A stretch of 31,242 nt of DNA from a virus: positions 1 through 31,242 of IMG/VR virus record IMGVR_UViG_3300037189_010237. One strand, written 5' to 3'. Shown here one piece after another: positions 8,101 through 17,936 of the stretch; the stretch's first letter is position 1, and each line of letters begins with the position of its first letter. Below the pieces are notes generated by a model. It was given only the letters and a program-made list of their open reading frames with translations, searched no databases and was not told the origin of the DNA. The translations under genes were made by a program, and so were the position numbers.

Positions 8101-10508
8101 TTGCTGGTGCACCAGAAGCAGAGCTTGCAGGAATGACTTTGGGAGAAGCATTCATGGCTGGTCAAGCAAAAGCTATGGGTGTAGTTGGTCCACAAAGAGA
8201 GCTGCCAGGAATTTTACGTGGAAGAGCAGGCGGAACATCTGGAAGAATGGGTGGAATGGGAGTAGGAATGGTCGCCATGATGGGTGGCTCTATGCTTTCA
8301 GGTAAAGGCGGTATGGCTGGCACAGCAGGATCAGTTCTTTCAAATGTAGGTATGGCATCTATGATTGGAATGTTCTTACCAGAATCAATTCCACTTATGC
8401 CAATTTTGGCTGGAGTAGCAGCAGTAACACTTCTTTATAAAGCTGTTGAGCATCTTTCTGAAGTAGAAAAGAAACATAAGGCCGAAGCAGAAGCAGATTG
8501 GAAAATAAGTGCAGATGCAGCATCATTTTACGGAAATTCAATTGATGCAGCAACAAAAGCATTTGGACAATTTACATCCGTTGTTCAAGGTGCAGCTAGC
8601 GTAGTTTCTGCAAGCGATGTTCAGCTAGCAAACTTTGTAGATATGGTTAATAAACTACCTAAAGATAATCCTTTGTCTTTAGTGTTTCAACAACTTACAG
8701 ATGAAACTAATCCAGCAAAAATTAAAAAAATTATACAAGAATATGTAAATCTTCAAGTAGCAATGGGTGCAATTAAACCAGAGCAAGCACAAGGGTTTAT
8801 TGATCTTTTATTAAAAGCTACTGGTCATGGAACATCAATAGGAAACATTTTACCAGAAACAAAAACACAACTAGAAGCAGTTAGCGCAGCTTTGAAAGAA
8901 ACAAAAAATGATACGGAAAAATTCCAAAGCACATTTATGTCCTCCATGTCTTTAGTTGCTGGGGCATCAAGTCAAACAGAACTTGAATCTAGATTGCAGG
9001 CCGTAATAGCTGGTTTAGGTGATGCATCTCTTGGTGTTGATATGTTAAAGCAACATTTTATTTCTATGGGCAAAGAAGGAGCAGCACAACTACAAACACT
9101 TCAAGCATTGTTAGCATTGCATTTCTCTTCACAAGGTATTATGGAAATTATGGCTTTGCTTTCAGCGGGTGGTTCAGTAACAGCAACTGATCCTAAAACT
9201 GGTAAAGCAAAAACTGAACAACAAATGATAGCAGAGTTAGCTGCATCCGCATTTACCGCAAGTAATTCAACTAATGCAAAGACCAAAAGTTTGGATTCAG
9301 CTAATGCAAAAATTGGTTCACAAAATGATAAATATAAAGCTCAAATTGATCTTTTAACAAAACAAAAAAATAAACTTGATGATGCTTTAAAAACTCAACA
9401 AGCAATAACTGCTGAATTAAAAAGACAACAAGACTTTATGGTTTCTCAAGCAGATCTTGAAGGACAAATAAGAGTAGCAATTGCAAGTGGAGATTATCTA
9501 AAAGCAAATCTTTTACAAATGCAAAAAAATTCTGGTATTACAGATTATGCAAATCAAAATGCTACAAATGCATTACAAAATCAAATAGATGCCCTAGACA
9601 AACAAATTAAAAACTATCAACAAGCTATGACTGATAATCAAACAGCTATTGATAAAAATACTAAAGCTATTGATACTTTAAATAAAGATGGAGTAAAAGT
9701 TGGAAGCATAAATTGGGGAGATTTAGTAAAAGCTTTAGGAATTTTGCCTCAAACTGCTACCAAAGGACAAATAGCAAAATCAGTTGTTTCTAATGCACCA
9801 TCTGCATCAGGATTTTATAGAAACTATAGTGCCACTGGCAGCGGAGATACGTATACAGAGTTTGTTGATCCAGGATCTTCTGTTCCTACATCGTTAAGTG
9901 AACAAAAACAAAAAACAATAGCTTTAATGATGGCGCATGCAGATCAAGGAAAATTAAGTTGGCAAATGGGATCTGGTGGAGAAAGACAAGCAGTTAAAGC
10001 TTATGCAGCAGCAATGGGCTTTACTATGGATGATTCTAATCAAGGAATATTTGCTATACATGGAGCAAAGAAACAATATTTATTCCAAGTTGTTGATAAA
10101 GATGGAAATGTACACATGCTTGGTTCTGGAGGACCAAATCAAAGTTGGGATGGAAGTAAATTTAAAGCAACTGGCGGAGCAATCAGAAAATTTGCAACAG
10201 CAGGAATGATTACTGGTCCAGGTGGAGCAACATCAGACATGGTTCCAATTTGGGCATCTAATGGTGAATATATGCATAGAGCATCTGCAGTTGCTAAATA
10301 TGGAACATCATTTATGGATTCAGTTAATAATGGTTCATATGATCCACAAATGCCAAATGGCGTTGGTTCTGGTACAATTAGCAATAGTACATATAACATT
10401 AATGTTACTGTAAATAACGAAGATGCACAGGGTATAGCGAATACTGTTGTAACCGCTATTAAGAGATTGCCAGGAATGACTGAATCTAATAGAAGGGTAG
10501 TGGTCTAA
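5163..10508 (+). CDS. Tail length tape measure protein
   Basis: At 1781 residues this is one of the two longest genes of the window and sits directly after the tail chaperones. It sets tail length and probably helps DNA entry; by the usual ratio of about 0.15 nm per residue the tail would be roughly 270 nm long. A TP901-type core lies at about 175-380, with ADFAAIGRTGDDLLTATEQA near 258 and AVMMLAMKEAGVPAAQAANA near 353. Hydrophobic, membrane-like stretches are at about 536-565 and 1043-1099. A coiled-coil part (DLLTKQKNKLDDALKTQQ) is near 1395-1430 and again about 1480-1515. The C-terminal GGAIRKFATAGMITGPGG ... SNGEYMHRAS region is typical of actinophage and Gram-positive phage tape measures. 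No lysozyme or peptidase motif is recognised. The ribosome site AAAGGGGG is 12 bases upstream; the stop overlaps the next ATG. Confidence 0.93.
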   Translation: MARIELNIVALGDFTSVNAQIKSLQTQIGLLNKSVAGVGLGSALAKDLAAAQAAFNSTMLSTGQFTQTTVKMTAETEKFGAALMSGKLKLSEYFNIITGKAGQSAAAMKALAIEQVKLQESVVMSDPTKRGIFSVYTPTQINAITASTKLATMQQNLYNLALEKSSLALVTWGKNTQWAGRQLTVGLTMPMVMFGAVATKSFKDTNTELTRLQRLYGVGLVAPSADQINKISSQVIDLGKKLATSMGTAQKDTAATAADFAAIGRTGDDLLTATEQAMRLSKLGSIDAHQAFTGIMTLQNTFKVGSKDLAEGVNFMTAIQKQTALNLNDITDAFPRIGPIVKQLGGTYKDTAVMMLAMKEAGVPAAQAANAIKSAMASLISPTTAAKDMFAKFNINLGQIATSTGGNPVKMIFALQQALQGIAPLAREQLIEKLFGKFQFARVTALLDNLGKAGSQTQLGFKIAGASATELATLIDQEMKIATESVTGKWSRAIEGFKATIYPVGQKFLEMGTMILNFANKIGKAFSSLPSPIKTVLGIFAGGAALAGPVIMLTGLLANFAGYILKAFINLKQLITGGKTFKELLTPEIIASQNAAQLFGSEIAKDVEAVDLLAAAIEKLTTSLTAMQAGLTASTADAATAAASTMALANTNMSSTRGIYGQMTVAEAQARAAAGDAGFAGRYKTGAASPNNLPFKTLAQDETVLSKPTSGVFAIRGINEKLASEEGVAVEEYIKAMTDATGETEAYALKFKTSSTQFLEALTKMVDDEGRILLTQEDALKINEQINIEYEKELLKMKTVNDVNNPIASVSSRVMAQNYALSSNPAAMQKFWNQFNLSSSNVFDQRNRAGGAGAWIGGAEGFARQQVALTGAGNVQFVHAMNEEFKANEARIIESMRETARNAGVAFDETLVPQIQAGLEALPNEVKAIINESFAGLPALVEKDAVTVAMAWEEGMVAAIAKSEVPISEAVREELIALAIAGAPEAELAGMTLGEAFMAGQAKAMGVVGPQRELPGILRGRAGGTSGRMGGMGVGMVAMMGGSMLSGKGGMAGTAGSVLSNVGMASMIGMFLPESIPLMPILAGVAAVTLLYKAVEHLSEVEKKHKAEAEADWKISADAASFYGNSIDAATKAFGQFTSVVQGAASVVSASDVQLANFVDMVNKLPKDNPLSLVFQQLTDETNPAKIKKIIQEYVNLQVAMGAIKPEQAQGFIDLLLKATGHGTSIGNILPETKTQLEAVSAALKETKNDTEKFQSTFMSSMSLVAGASSQTELESRLQAVIAGLGDASLGVDMLKQHFISMGKEGAAQLQTLQALLALHFSSQGIMEIMALLSAGGSVTATDPKTGKAKTEQQMIAELAASAFTASNSTNAKTKSLDSANAKIGSQNDKYKAQIDLLTKQKNKLDDALKTQQAITAELKRQQDFMVSQADLEGQIRVAIASGDYLKANLLQMQKNSGITDYANQNATNALQNQIDALDKQIKNYQQAMTDNQTAIDKNTKAIDTLNKDGVKVGSINWGDLVKALGILPQTATKGQIAKSVVSNAPSASGFYRNYSATGSGDTYTEFVDPGSSVPTSLSEQKQKTIALMMAHADQGKLSWQMGSGGERQAVKAYAAAMGFTMDDSNQGIFAIHGAKKQYLFQVVDKDGNVHMLGSGGPNQSWDGSKFKATGGAIRKFATAGMITGPGGATSDMVPIWASNGEYMHRASAVAKYGTSFMDSVNNGSYDPQMPNGVGSGTISNSTYNINVTVNNEDAQGIANTVVTAIKRLPGMTESNRRVVV

Positions 10509-11920
10509 TGAGAATTCCAATAGGTGTACAGCTTGCATTACCATATGATCCCGCAATTACCCCGCATGGCTACCATCCAATAGATAACCCAAATGATCCC
10601 CTATCTTGGCATAAATTAACTGACCATAATCGTCAACCTATTGGAATCAGTTATGATTTAATTGAAAATACTCAAAGAATGGCTAACGGTATTCTTCGTA
10701 AATATGTGGTTGCAAGAAAATTTAAGATTACTACAGCTTGGCAAGATCTTCCAAGCCTAGATTCAAACTTAGTTGATTACTCATCTGGCGTAACTACTAC
10801 AACTGTAAGCACTACAACAAATCAAGTAGTTGCAGCTAACAGCGAAAACACCGTAACTGGAACATGGTCTAATATGATTTCAGATGCCGCTGGAAATGTA
10901 TTTTTTTATTCAGACACTCTTCCAGATAGAATAGGACGATCAGTAACAATTGCTGGTGTTTCACCCACAATTACAAATGATAGCAATCAACTAGGTAATG
11001 GAACTTATGTTGTTTCATCAATTCAATCCCCATTAAAAGCAAAAGCAACATCAACTGGTTCATCAACAGTAATTACATTAACTAATCAAACATATGTTAT
11101 TGGTTCATCTACAATAGGGCAAGGCATGGCCGTATCTGGATCTGGAATTCCCAGTGGAACTCAAGTTGTTTCTGTTTCAGTAAATGGAAATGTTGTTACA
11201 TTAAATCAAGCCGTAAATCTTGCAACCCCAACAGACCTAGTATTTGGAGGAATTTCACAAGGATATTTTTCTGTAAAGTCTGCAAAATCTGGAATATCTG
11301 GAATTACTGGAACTTATTCATATGTGCTCTCACATCCAATAGCTATGGGAGTTAGTTTAGATAAAACAGATTTAACAAAAATAACAATTGCTGTAAATAA
11401 CCAATTAGATATTCCTACGCAAGGTCAAACAATAACACTGTATAATACTTTAAATGCAAATTTAGATGGACAGCACGTTGTAGATTCCGTTAGTACCGCT
11501 CCAATGTCTTTTACAGTAATTATTCCAGGTGGTATAGGAACTTCGGGTACAGGATTAAATACTGGATATTGGTTGCCAGGTGTACAGACTCCACAATCAA
11601 CTCCAACAACTACAACTGTAATCAGTACAAATACAAACAATGCTCACGGCGGAGCTTGGATAAAAGCCTTCTATGAAGCTAATGCTTTTCAGCCAGTATA
11701 CGTAAAACTTATTTATGCACAAGATACAATTCCTGCAGAAGGAAGCGTACCAGATTCAGGTACATATAAAGATTCAAAGCAAACATCGGGACAAATTTTT
11801 GAATCATATATGAGTTCATTCAACTATGATATCAAGAAGAGAAGAGGGTATAACTCGGCTAATGCTCTAAATACAGGTTACGATTATGTGGATCTTAAAA
11901 TAGAATTTACGGAGATCTAA
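10508..11920 (+). CDS. Distal tail (Dit-like) protein with a central insertion
   Basis: A 470-residue protein right after the tape measure gene, the place of the distal tail protein that forms the ring between tube and tail tip. The ends look like one discontinuous domain: residues 1-95 (SYDLIENTQRMANGILRKYV, then FKITTAWQDLPSLDSN) and residues 380-470 (GGAWIKAFYEANAFQPVYVK, then a C-terminal strand YDYVDLKIEFTEI). Between them about 280 residues rich in T, S, G and N form beta modules with two related motifs, GNGTYVVSSI (near 165) and LDGQHVVDSV (near 320). These resemble small beta-sandwich modules inserted in other phage tail proteins. It is coupled on both sides by TAATG overlaps. The Dit assignment comes from synteny and the split domain pattern. 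Confidence 0.6.
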   Translation: MRIPIGVQLALPYDPAITPHGYHPIDNPNDPLSWHKLTDHNRQPIGISYDLIENTQRMANGILRKYVVARKFKITTAWQDLPSLDSNLVDYSSGVTTTTVSTTTNQVVAANSENTVTGTWSNMISDAAGNVFFYSDTLPDRIGRSVTIAGVSPTITNDSNQLGNGTYVVSSIQSPLKAKATSTGSSTVITLTNQTYVIGSSTIGQGMAVSGSGIPSGTQVVSVSVNGNVVTLNQAVNLATPTDLVFGGISQGYFSVKSAKSGISGITGTYSYVLSHPIAMGVSLDKTDLTKITIAVNNQLDIPTQGQTITLYNTLNANLDGQHVVDSVSTAPMSFTVIIPGGIGTSGTGLNTGYWLPGVQTPQSTPTTTTVISTNTNNAHGGAWIKAFYEANAFQPVYVKLIYAQDTIPAEGSVPDSGTYKDSKQTSGQIFESYMSSFNYDIKKRRGYNSANALNTGYDYVDLKIEFTEI

Positions 11921-14900
11921 TGCTAGGTACAGATAAGGTTAAGAAGTACTTTGATAATAGTGCAGCTACAGTATATCCTTTCATCTCCGCCGAATGGAAT
12001 TACAATTTAATTTATTATCCATTTGCTACATTTGCGGGTAATGGAATTAATGTTATTAATGATTTTCCAAGCACTGGATGGAATGTTACAAATGGTGGCA
12101 AGAACAATATTACTGCAACTGAAGTTCAAGATGCAAAGCTTACAGGAACATTTACCGATACTAAATCTGTTAAATTTACAGTAAAAGCAAGCAATGTAGT
12201 TGATGCATATAATTTTGAAGGAAAAGTTTCAATTAACTTTCCGTTAAAACAAAGCGGTGCAAAATGCTACAAGGTTGTATTTTATGCAAGATCTATTGAT
12301 AACAACATAGTCCACCTCTCAACAACGCTAGACAATAACACATCTGGACTACACTCTTCTAACGGATTTATGACTTTGGATAATTACACATGGCAAAAGG
12401 TAGAAATAGTTGCAGGTGTTAAGCCAAATGGAACAGAGTACAACAATTTTGACCTTACCCTTGATTTTGCAAATACAACACTTGATGCGGCGGGATTGTG
12501 GGGAATTGAAGTCTGTCACCTACAAGCATATGAGATAAGCTACTTTGATTACTGCTATGGATCTCTATGGTCTACAAATAGCATCTTTACATATTTTAGA
12601 CCAGGTGAAAGCTATGTAACATCTGGAAATGCAAGCATTCCTGATATTACAAGAACGGTTACAAAGGCAAATAGTAAATGGAATAATTCTATGCCATGCT
12701 CACCAGTTGTATATTCTCCAAAAACTTTATTCTCAGTAAACTCAAATTCAATATATAAGAATGGAAATCTTTCACCATTTTCACAATATAAGTATTTTGT
12801 ATCAGAGATTCCAAATCCTACAACTTCTGTTGGTGCTATATATGAGGAGTTGTTGCAGGTTAACAAGCTTGTATTAAAGTTTAATGTAAGTCAATCAAAG
12901 CCCTCCAACCTCCTAGTACAGTTATATAACACTGCTAAATCAACAGAGGTTGATTCTACAATTAATATTAAATCAGCAGATATTTCTGATGCTGGAGTTT
13001 GTGTTCTTTACTATCACCCTGAAATATCAGATGCTTCAAAAAGATGGAATACAACAAAATGGACTTGGGATGCCGCAACATCTGGATCAATGCCAACAAT
13101 CAATTCAAAGGGTCAAGTTACAAAGTCTACTAATATAAATAAGATTGTTTTAACTCAGATTTCTACAGATGTTGTTGCAGCTTATAAGACCAATTCTTAT
13201 AACAAGTCAGATGTTAATACAGTTGTTCAAGAATTTTCAAGATTGCAGGTAGTTGAAATTTCTCCAAGAATGGAACTTGATCTATCTTCGTTTGTAATAG
13301 ATTATTCAATTACAAAAGAACTTGATAGCAAATCAACGCCACTTCCTATATCTTCAATGTCAGCAAATGCTGCAACTATTGCTCTTTCAAACATCCCGCT
13401 GTCTGGAGATAAGAACATACCTCTGTCAGTATTTTCTACAAATGCAAATGACTCGACAGTATTTATATCTCCGCTTAAAAATTTACTTACAAAAAATGTA
13501 AAGTTTTACATGAACTATTACATCCCATCAACTTCTGTAGATACACAGGAAAATAGAATCATTCCTGGCGGAGTATTTTATTCAGATAGTTGGGATAATC
13601 AAGATATTAAAGTAGCTAAAGTTACTTGTTTTGATGCAATAAAATTTTTACAAACAGTTCCAGTTGCAGATTACGTATCACATAAACAAAGTTTAATTAA
13701 CATTTTTACTAATCTTATGGATTTTTCAGGGTTTACAGATTATAATTATGATGAGCTTTTGTCTGTACTAAAAGACAATAACCATTATCTTTCAGCTACA
13801 TATTTCTTTGCTGATTCAAAACAAAAAACAATTTATGATATTCTACGTGAGGCCTTCCTAGCTTATCAAATTGGATCCTACATAGATGAATATGGAGTAA
13901 TGCGATTTGCAAACTTAAATCAAATTATTTCTAATAACATTCCTACCTATACTGTAGATGATTCTAATCTTGTAATCAACAGCTATAACGAGAGTATTAG
14001 AGCTAAAACTGGTAAAGTTATTATGCGCTACAGAATGCCACAGATCAAAAGAGCATTACCTGGCACGGGAGCGGTTAATTCAAAACAAACAACAATTTTA
14101 AATCAAGCACCAGACATTATTTGGCAACAAGAAACCGAAGATGTTGTTCCATACAACCATTTATCAGAATCAATTTCATCAAACTCTCAGTCATACTATA
14201 GAGTCAACCCGTTAGAAAAAGCAGACTTATTCTATTCTTCAAATATTGAACACCATAGCTATGCGGTGGTAGAAGGAGAAATCATCTCTACTGGAGATCA
14301 AGAGATGCAATTCTCATCTGGAAGTAAAAGCATCTTTGTTCCAGTTACAGGACAAAACGATTTAGCTGAAGCCATAGCAGAATTTTCAAATAGCGTAGGT
14401 GTAGCATCAATATCATATGAACCTACAAGCAGATTTAGAAATGTAAAGCGTGGATTGTTTGGAACAAAACCAAGTACTCATACAGTAATGTCAGATAAAA
14501 ATGGACCAGGATTTGGTGATAAGCTGCAATACTGGTCTATTGCAAACGATTCATACACAATTACTCCAGGACAAAATTTAAGCATTGAAAATGAATTGAT
14601 AAAATGTCCGATTACTGGCCCAGCAAAAACTTTTTCTTTTGTTACTCCAAAATCAGAATTAGATCAAGGATACAATACCTATTCTGCAAAATTTAAATTT
14701 TATCCAAAAATTATGGGAGATCATAATGTTGGTGGAATTGTTTTTAATATAGATAATTCTTCGTCTATAAATAACAATGCTTTTTTTGCAATGATATCTG
14801 CTAAAACAAATCCAAAAAATTTAACTTTAAACAATTATGAATTAAATTATGGAAATTGGAACGGATCTCCATCAGTAGGAGGAGTTTTAGATGTAACAAA

Positions 14901-17900
14901 TGTAATAAATGCTTATATTTCAAACCAGCCAAAAACAGATAAGTTTGCACAAAAAGAACTTGGAATGATTAATTTAAAAGTTACTGTTAATTCTAAAACA
15001 TCAAAAATAGTTATTTATATAAATAATTATAGAATTCAAACAGATGTTGATGCAACATCTTTTGTTGCAAATAAAAATACAAGATTTGGATTTTATTGTC
15101 ATGGAGATAATGTTGCAACAAGTCAAGTTTATTTATCTGAATTGTATGCATGTGAAAGCGTTGTTGATGAAACAGTAAGTTATCATTTTCAAAAGAAGTC
15201 ATTTTTAAATGATCTTGTTGCTGATAAAAAACAACTTGAAAGATTCTTTTTTGTTCAATCCCAACCAGTTGTAATTGGTTTAAATATGTATGATGTTCAA
15301 AATGTAATTTCTCCTTCTATGGGTGCAGAGCCATTTAAAGTTATGTATAACCTTTACTATTCAAATAGTGTTTTAACAAATGCTCCAACTGATTGGATTT
15401 CTGTATATGAAAATAATTTATCATATTCTGATGTTATTAATAGCGGCTTTAGATCTAAATTTGCAATTGTAAATAATTCACCGTTCTCAATTTGGACTAA
15501 AACTGGTAGTGAATATAACAAGGCGGTTTCTGCACAGTTTATGGTGGGAACAAGAAGTCTTATTGTTTTAACAGAACAGCAGTCCTTAGAAAGAGTATTA
15601 AATCCACAAAATGTAAATGAGGTTGTAGAACTACAGTCAGATTGGGTTCAATCATTAAAGGCTGCCAACTCTATCTTAGGCGTAGTTGCTAAAGCATCAG
15701 ATGCTTTCAGTAAAAATATTTCCGTTGAAATATTTGGAAACCCATTAGTTCAAGTGGGAGATGTTGTTTCATTAACTCATACTTTAAAAAATATTTCAGG
15801 AATAACATTTTTTGTACAATCAGTTAGTCAAACATTTAATCAAGGTTTAAAAACTATGCTTGTGCTAAATGAAATTGGTTATTCTCCAGTTCCATCTAAA
15901 GTTGGTACTGCACCAACTCCACAAACAATATTAAATTCTGCAGGAACTGTTGTTATTGAATCGGTAAATGGAATTCCAGTTACTGCAAGTAATCCCGCAA
16001 AGGGATCAATAGAGGGTGGAGACACAGTTGTTTTAAGTGGTGGAGCGGGATTTGCAGCGGATGCATTGCCGTCAGTATTGTTTGGGAGCTCTGCTGCATA
16101 CAACGTAACATATATCAACTCTCCAACAAGAATACAAGTTTCATCTCCTGCACATGATGCAGGCTCAGTACCAATCTATATAACACTTGGAACAAGTTCT
16201 TATTCAACAAAAACATATGCAGCATTTACATATTCTGCCGCTGCCGCTACAGTTGTTGGGCCCATAACAGATTTAACAGTTTATTCTGATACATATAACT
16301 ATGCAACTAAAAAAGATGACATTACATTGTTGTGGACACAACCAACAAACTCAAGCTTGTTTGATTACCATATTTCTGGAGATCAAGAGCTATGGGGAAC
16401 AGACGTGGCATACCCAGCTGGCCAACCTTATAATTTAGCAATACCAAACCTAACTGCTGGTAAGATTTATACTATAACAGTAACCCCCAAGAGTAGTTCT
16501 GGGGCTTTAGGTGATTCAATGACAATTACACACAAGGCAGGAACTGCAACAGATTTGCCTGGAGTAATCATTAATGCAACACCAATATCATCCACTTCAT
16601 TTAAAATTAATTTTGGCGGGGTATCCAGTCTTTACAATGTTATTACAAAGCCTATAAAGTCATATGTAATCACGCTATCAGCTACTGGTAAGCCAGATCA
16701 AACATTTACTGTAACAACAGGAGAAAAAACATTTACAAACTTAACAGCTATTCCATATGACATTTTAATCAATGGATATCCAAATGCGGATGGAACAGGA
16801 GATATTCTTTGTCAAGGTGCTCTTTATAACTTTACTCCAGGCACCTCAACATCCATTATTACATATTCGGGTGTTTCACCAAGCACCCCAACAATAGATT
16901 TATCTTTATCTGATGGAACATCTACTGCATATAAGAATATTAATATTTTAATTGATCAAGATACGAGTAATAATACACCAGTGTCTTATGAAGTAACCTT
17001 ATCACCTGGAAGATCTGGTCAAGCTGATGAAATTATTACACCTAAAAGCGTAACTCAAATGCCACTAGCTAATGGTGTGTATACATTTACAATAACAAAT
17101 GTTCCAAAACGAGATGATGCCTCATATATTGTTTATGTAAAAGCAAAGAATCAAGAAGGAACTTTAAGTGGTGCGGCAAAGCAGGGTATACAGATTCCTA
17201 CAACATCTAAACCAGTTTCAATTCCAACAGCGACTGGAAATACATCAGTTTCTTGGACAGGAAATGCAGGCTATGATGCATATCACATCGTATATCAAGG
17301 TTTATCAGCAGAAGGCACTAATGAATATAAAATTGATTATGTGGCATCTTCACCTGATTGGAAGAATCCGTTAGATGTTTCTATATCTAATGATGGAATT
17401 AATTTTACAGATAGTTCATTTTCATGGTCTGAAGGTGGAAGCGTAGTAATAACCGTTACTGGTCAAACAAATAATGTTAATGGAGATAGTCAAACATACA
17501 CATACCCTATTCCAGTTTCAGTAGTACCTAAACCATTCTCAACTGGGCCAAAAGTTGTTGCAGAAAATTTCCATAGAAATGCAGATGGTAGCATCTATCA
17601 TGCTTCAGGAGGATGTTATAGTTGGTATAATCCAACAACACCATCTGCTCCAACGGGTGATTGGGTTTCATGGGGATGGGATTGGGAAATTTATTATAAT
17701 AAAACATCAGCATCTGGAACACCAGGTAATACAGGACACAAAGATCATTCATCACCAAACATAAACACAGGATCTTCATCTTACTTTTTGGTAAATACTG
17801 GATCAACTGGAAGCAGTTATTTTAGAGTTAGACAAACAGTTGTTGGTGCAAATGGAACAACTTATTATAGTCCTTGGGGTGGTATAAGTGGTAAGTTCAC

Positions 17901-17904
17901 CTAA
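11920..17904 (+). CDS. Giant tail hub / receptor-binding protein with CBM-, LamG-, IPT- and FN3-like domains
   Basis: This 1994-residue protein, the longest here, follows the Dit-like gene, where tail-associated (Tal/gp27-like hub) proteins occur. Approximate layout: 30-210, a jelly-roll carbohydrate-binding-like domain (WQKVEIVAGVKPNGTEYNNF); 450-700, the conserved hub region (IKVAKVTCFDAIKFLQ, TIYDILREAFLAYQIGSYID); 916-1080, a concanavalin/laminin-G-like sandwich (YNTYSAKFKFYPKIMGD); 1267-1320, the end of the hub (FGNPLVQVGDVVSLTHTLKN); 1347-1440, an IPT/TIG domain (GSIEGGDTVVLSGGAGFA); then about four FN3-like domains. A final Trp-rich segment (GDWVSWGWDWEIYYN near 1914) could bind sugars. 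It probably forms the tail tip and contacts cell-surface glycans. Domain names are from pattern, not from a search. Confidence 0.75.
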   Translation: MLGTDKVKKYFDNSAATVYPFISAEWNYNLIYYPFATFAGNGINVINDFPSTGWNVTNGGKNNITATEVQDAKLTGTFTDTKSVKFTVKASNVVDAYNFEGKVSINFPLKQSGAKCYKVVFYARSIDNNIVHLSTTLDNNTSGLHSSNGFMTLDNYTWQKVEIVAGVKPNGTEYNNFDLTLDFANTTLDAAGLWGIEVCHLQAYEISYFDYCYGSLWSTNSIFTYFRPGESYVTSGNASIPDITRTVTKANSKWNNSMPCSPVVYSPKTLFSVNSNSIYKNGNLSPFSQYKYFVSEIPNPTTSVGAIYEELLQVNKLVLKFNVSQSKPSNLLVQLYNTAKSTEVDSTINIKSADISDAGVCVLYYHPEISDASKRWNTTKWTWDAATSGSMPTINSKGQVTKSTNINKIVLTQISTDVVAAYKTNSYNKSDVNTVVQEFSRLQVVEISPRMELDLSSFVIDYSITKELDSKSTPLPISSMSANAATIALSNIPLSGDKNIPLSVFSTNANDSTVFISPLKNLLTKNVKFYMNYYIPSTSVDTQENRIIPGGVFYSDSWDNQDIKVAKVTCFDAIKFLQTVPVADYVSHKQSLINIFTNLMDFSGFTDYNYDELLSVLKDNNHYLSATYFFADSKQKTIYDILREAFLAYQIGSYIDEYGVMRFANLNQIISNNIPTYTVDDSNLVINSYNESIRAKTGKVIMRYRMPQIKRALPGTGAVNSKQTTILNQAPDIIWQQETEDVVPYNHLSESISSNSQSYYRVNPLEKADLFYSSNIEHHSYAVVEGEIISTGDQEMQFSSGSKSIFVPVTGQNDLAEAIAEFSNSVGVASISYEPTSRFRNVKRGLFGTKPSTHTVMSDKNGPGFGDKLQYWSIANDSYTITPGQNLSIENELIKCPITGPAKTFSFVTPKSELDQGYNTYSAKFKFYPKIMGDHNVGGIVFNIDNSSSINNNAFFAMISAKTNPKNLTLNNYELNYGNWNGSPSVGGVLDVTNVINAYISNQPKTDKFAQKELGMINLKVTVNSKTSKIVIYINNYRIQTDVDATSFVANKNTRFGFYCHGDNVATSQVYLSELYACESVVDETVSYHFQKKSFLNDLVADKKQLERFFFVQSQPVVIGLNMYDVQNVISPSMGAEPFKVMYNLYYSNSVLTNAPTDWISVYENNLSYSDVINSGFRSKFAIVNNSPFSIWTKTGSEYNKAVSAQFMVGTRSLIVLTEQQSLERVLNPQNVNEVVELQSDWVQSLKAANSILGVVAKASDAFSKNISVEIFGNPLVQVGDVVSLTHTLKNISGITFFVQSVSQTFNQGLKTMLVLNEIGYSPVPSKVGTAPTPQTILNSAGTVVIESVNGIPVTASNPAKGSIEGGDTVVLSGGAGFAADALPSVLFGSSAAYNVTYINSPTRIQVSSPAHDAGSVPIYITLGTSSYSTKTYAAFTYSAAAATVVGPITDLTVYSDTYNYATKKDDITLLWTQPTNSSLFDYHISGDQELWGTDVAYPAGQPYNLAIPNLTAGKIYTITVTPKSSSGALGDSMTITHKAGTATDLPGVIINATPISSTSFKINFGGVSSLYNVITKPIKSYVITLSATGKPDQTFTVTTGEKTFTNLTAIPYDILINGYPNADGTGDILCQGALYNFTPGTSTSIITYSGVSPSTPTIDLSLSDGTSTAYKNINILIDQDTSNNTPVSYEVTLSPGRSGQADEIITPKSVTQMPLANGVYTFTITNVPKRDDASYIVYVKAKNQEGTLSGAAKQGIQIPTTSKPVSIPTATGNTSVSWTGNAGYDAYHIVYQGLSAEGTNEYKIDYVASSPDWKNPLDVSISNDGINFTDSSFSWSEGGSVVITVTGQTNNVNGDSQTYTYPIPVSVVPKPFSTGPKVVAENFHRNADGSIYHASGGCYSWYNPTTPSAPTGDWVSWGWDWEIYYNKTSASGTPGNTGHKDHSSPNINTGSSSYFLVNTGSTGSSYFRVRQTVVGANGTTYYSPWGGISGKFT

Positions 17905-17907
17905 AAA

Positions 17908-17916
17908 TGATATAAT
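17908..17916 (+). promoter_or_regulatory. Extended -10 element (TGATATAAT) inside the tail-tip operon
   Basis: TGA-TATAAT begins 4 bases after the stop of the giant hub gene and lies 20 bases before the next ATG. A start near 17922-17924 would leave a leader of only about 14 bases that still contains GGGAAAGG. It matches the block at 496-504 over all nine bases. Confidence 0.5.
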
Positions 17917-17936
17917 TAAGGAGGGAAAGGGATAAA

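Noticed and set aside
9365-9371. A second in-phase slippery heptamer (A-AAA-AAT) inside the tape measure gene
   Set aside because: A -1 shift would meet TAA at once (9371-9373), no stem follows, and truncation of the tape measure makes little sense; chance in an AT-rich gene.
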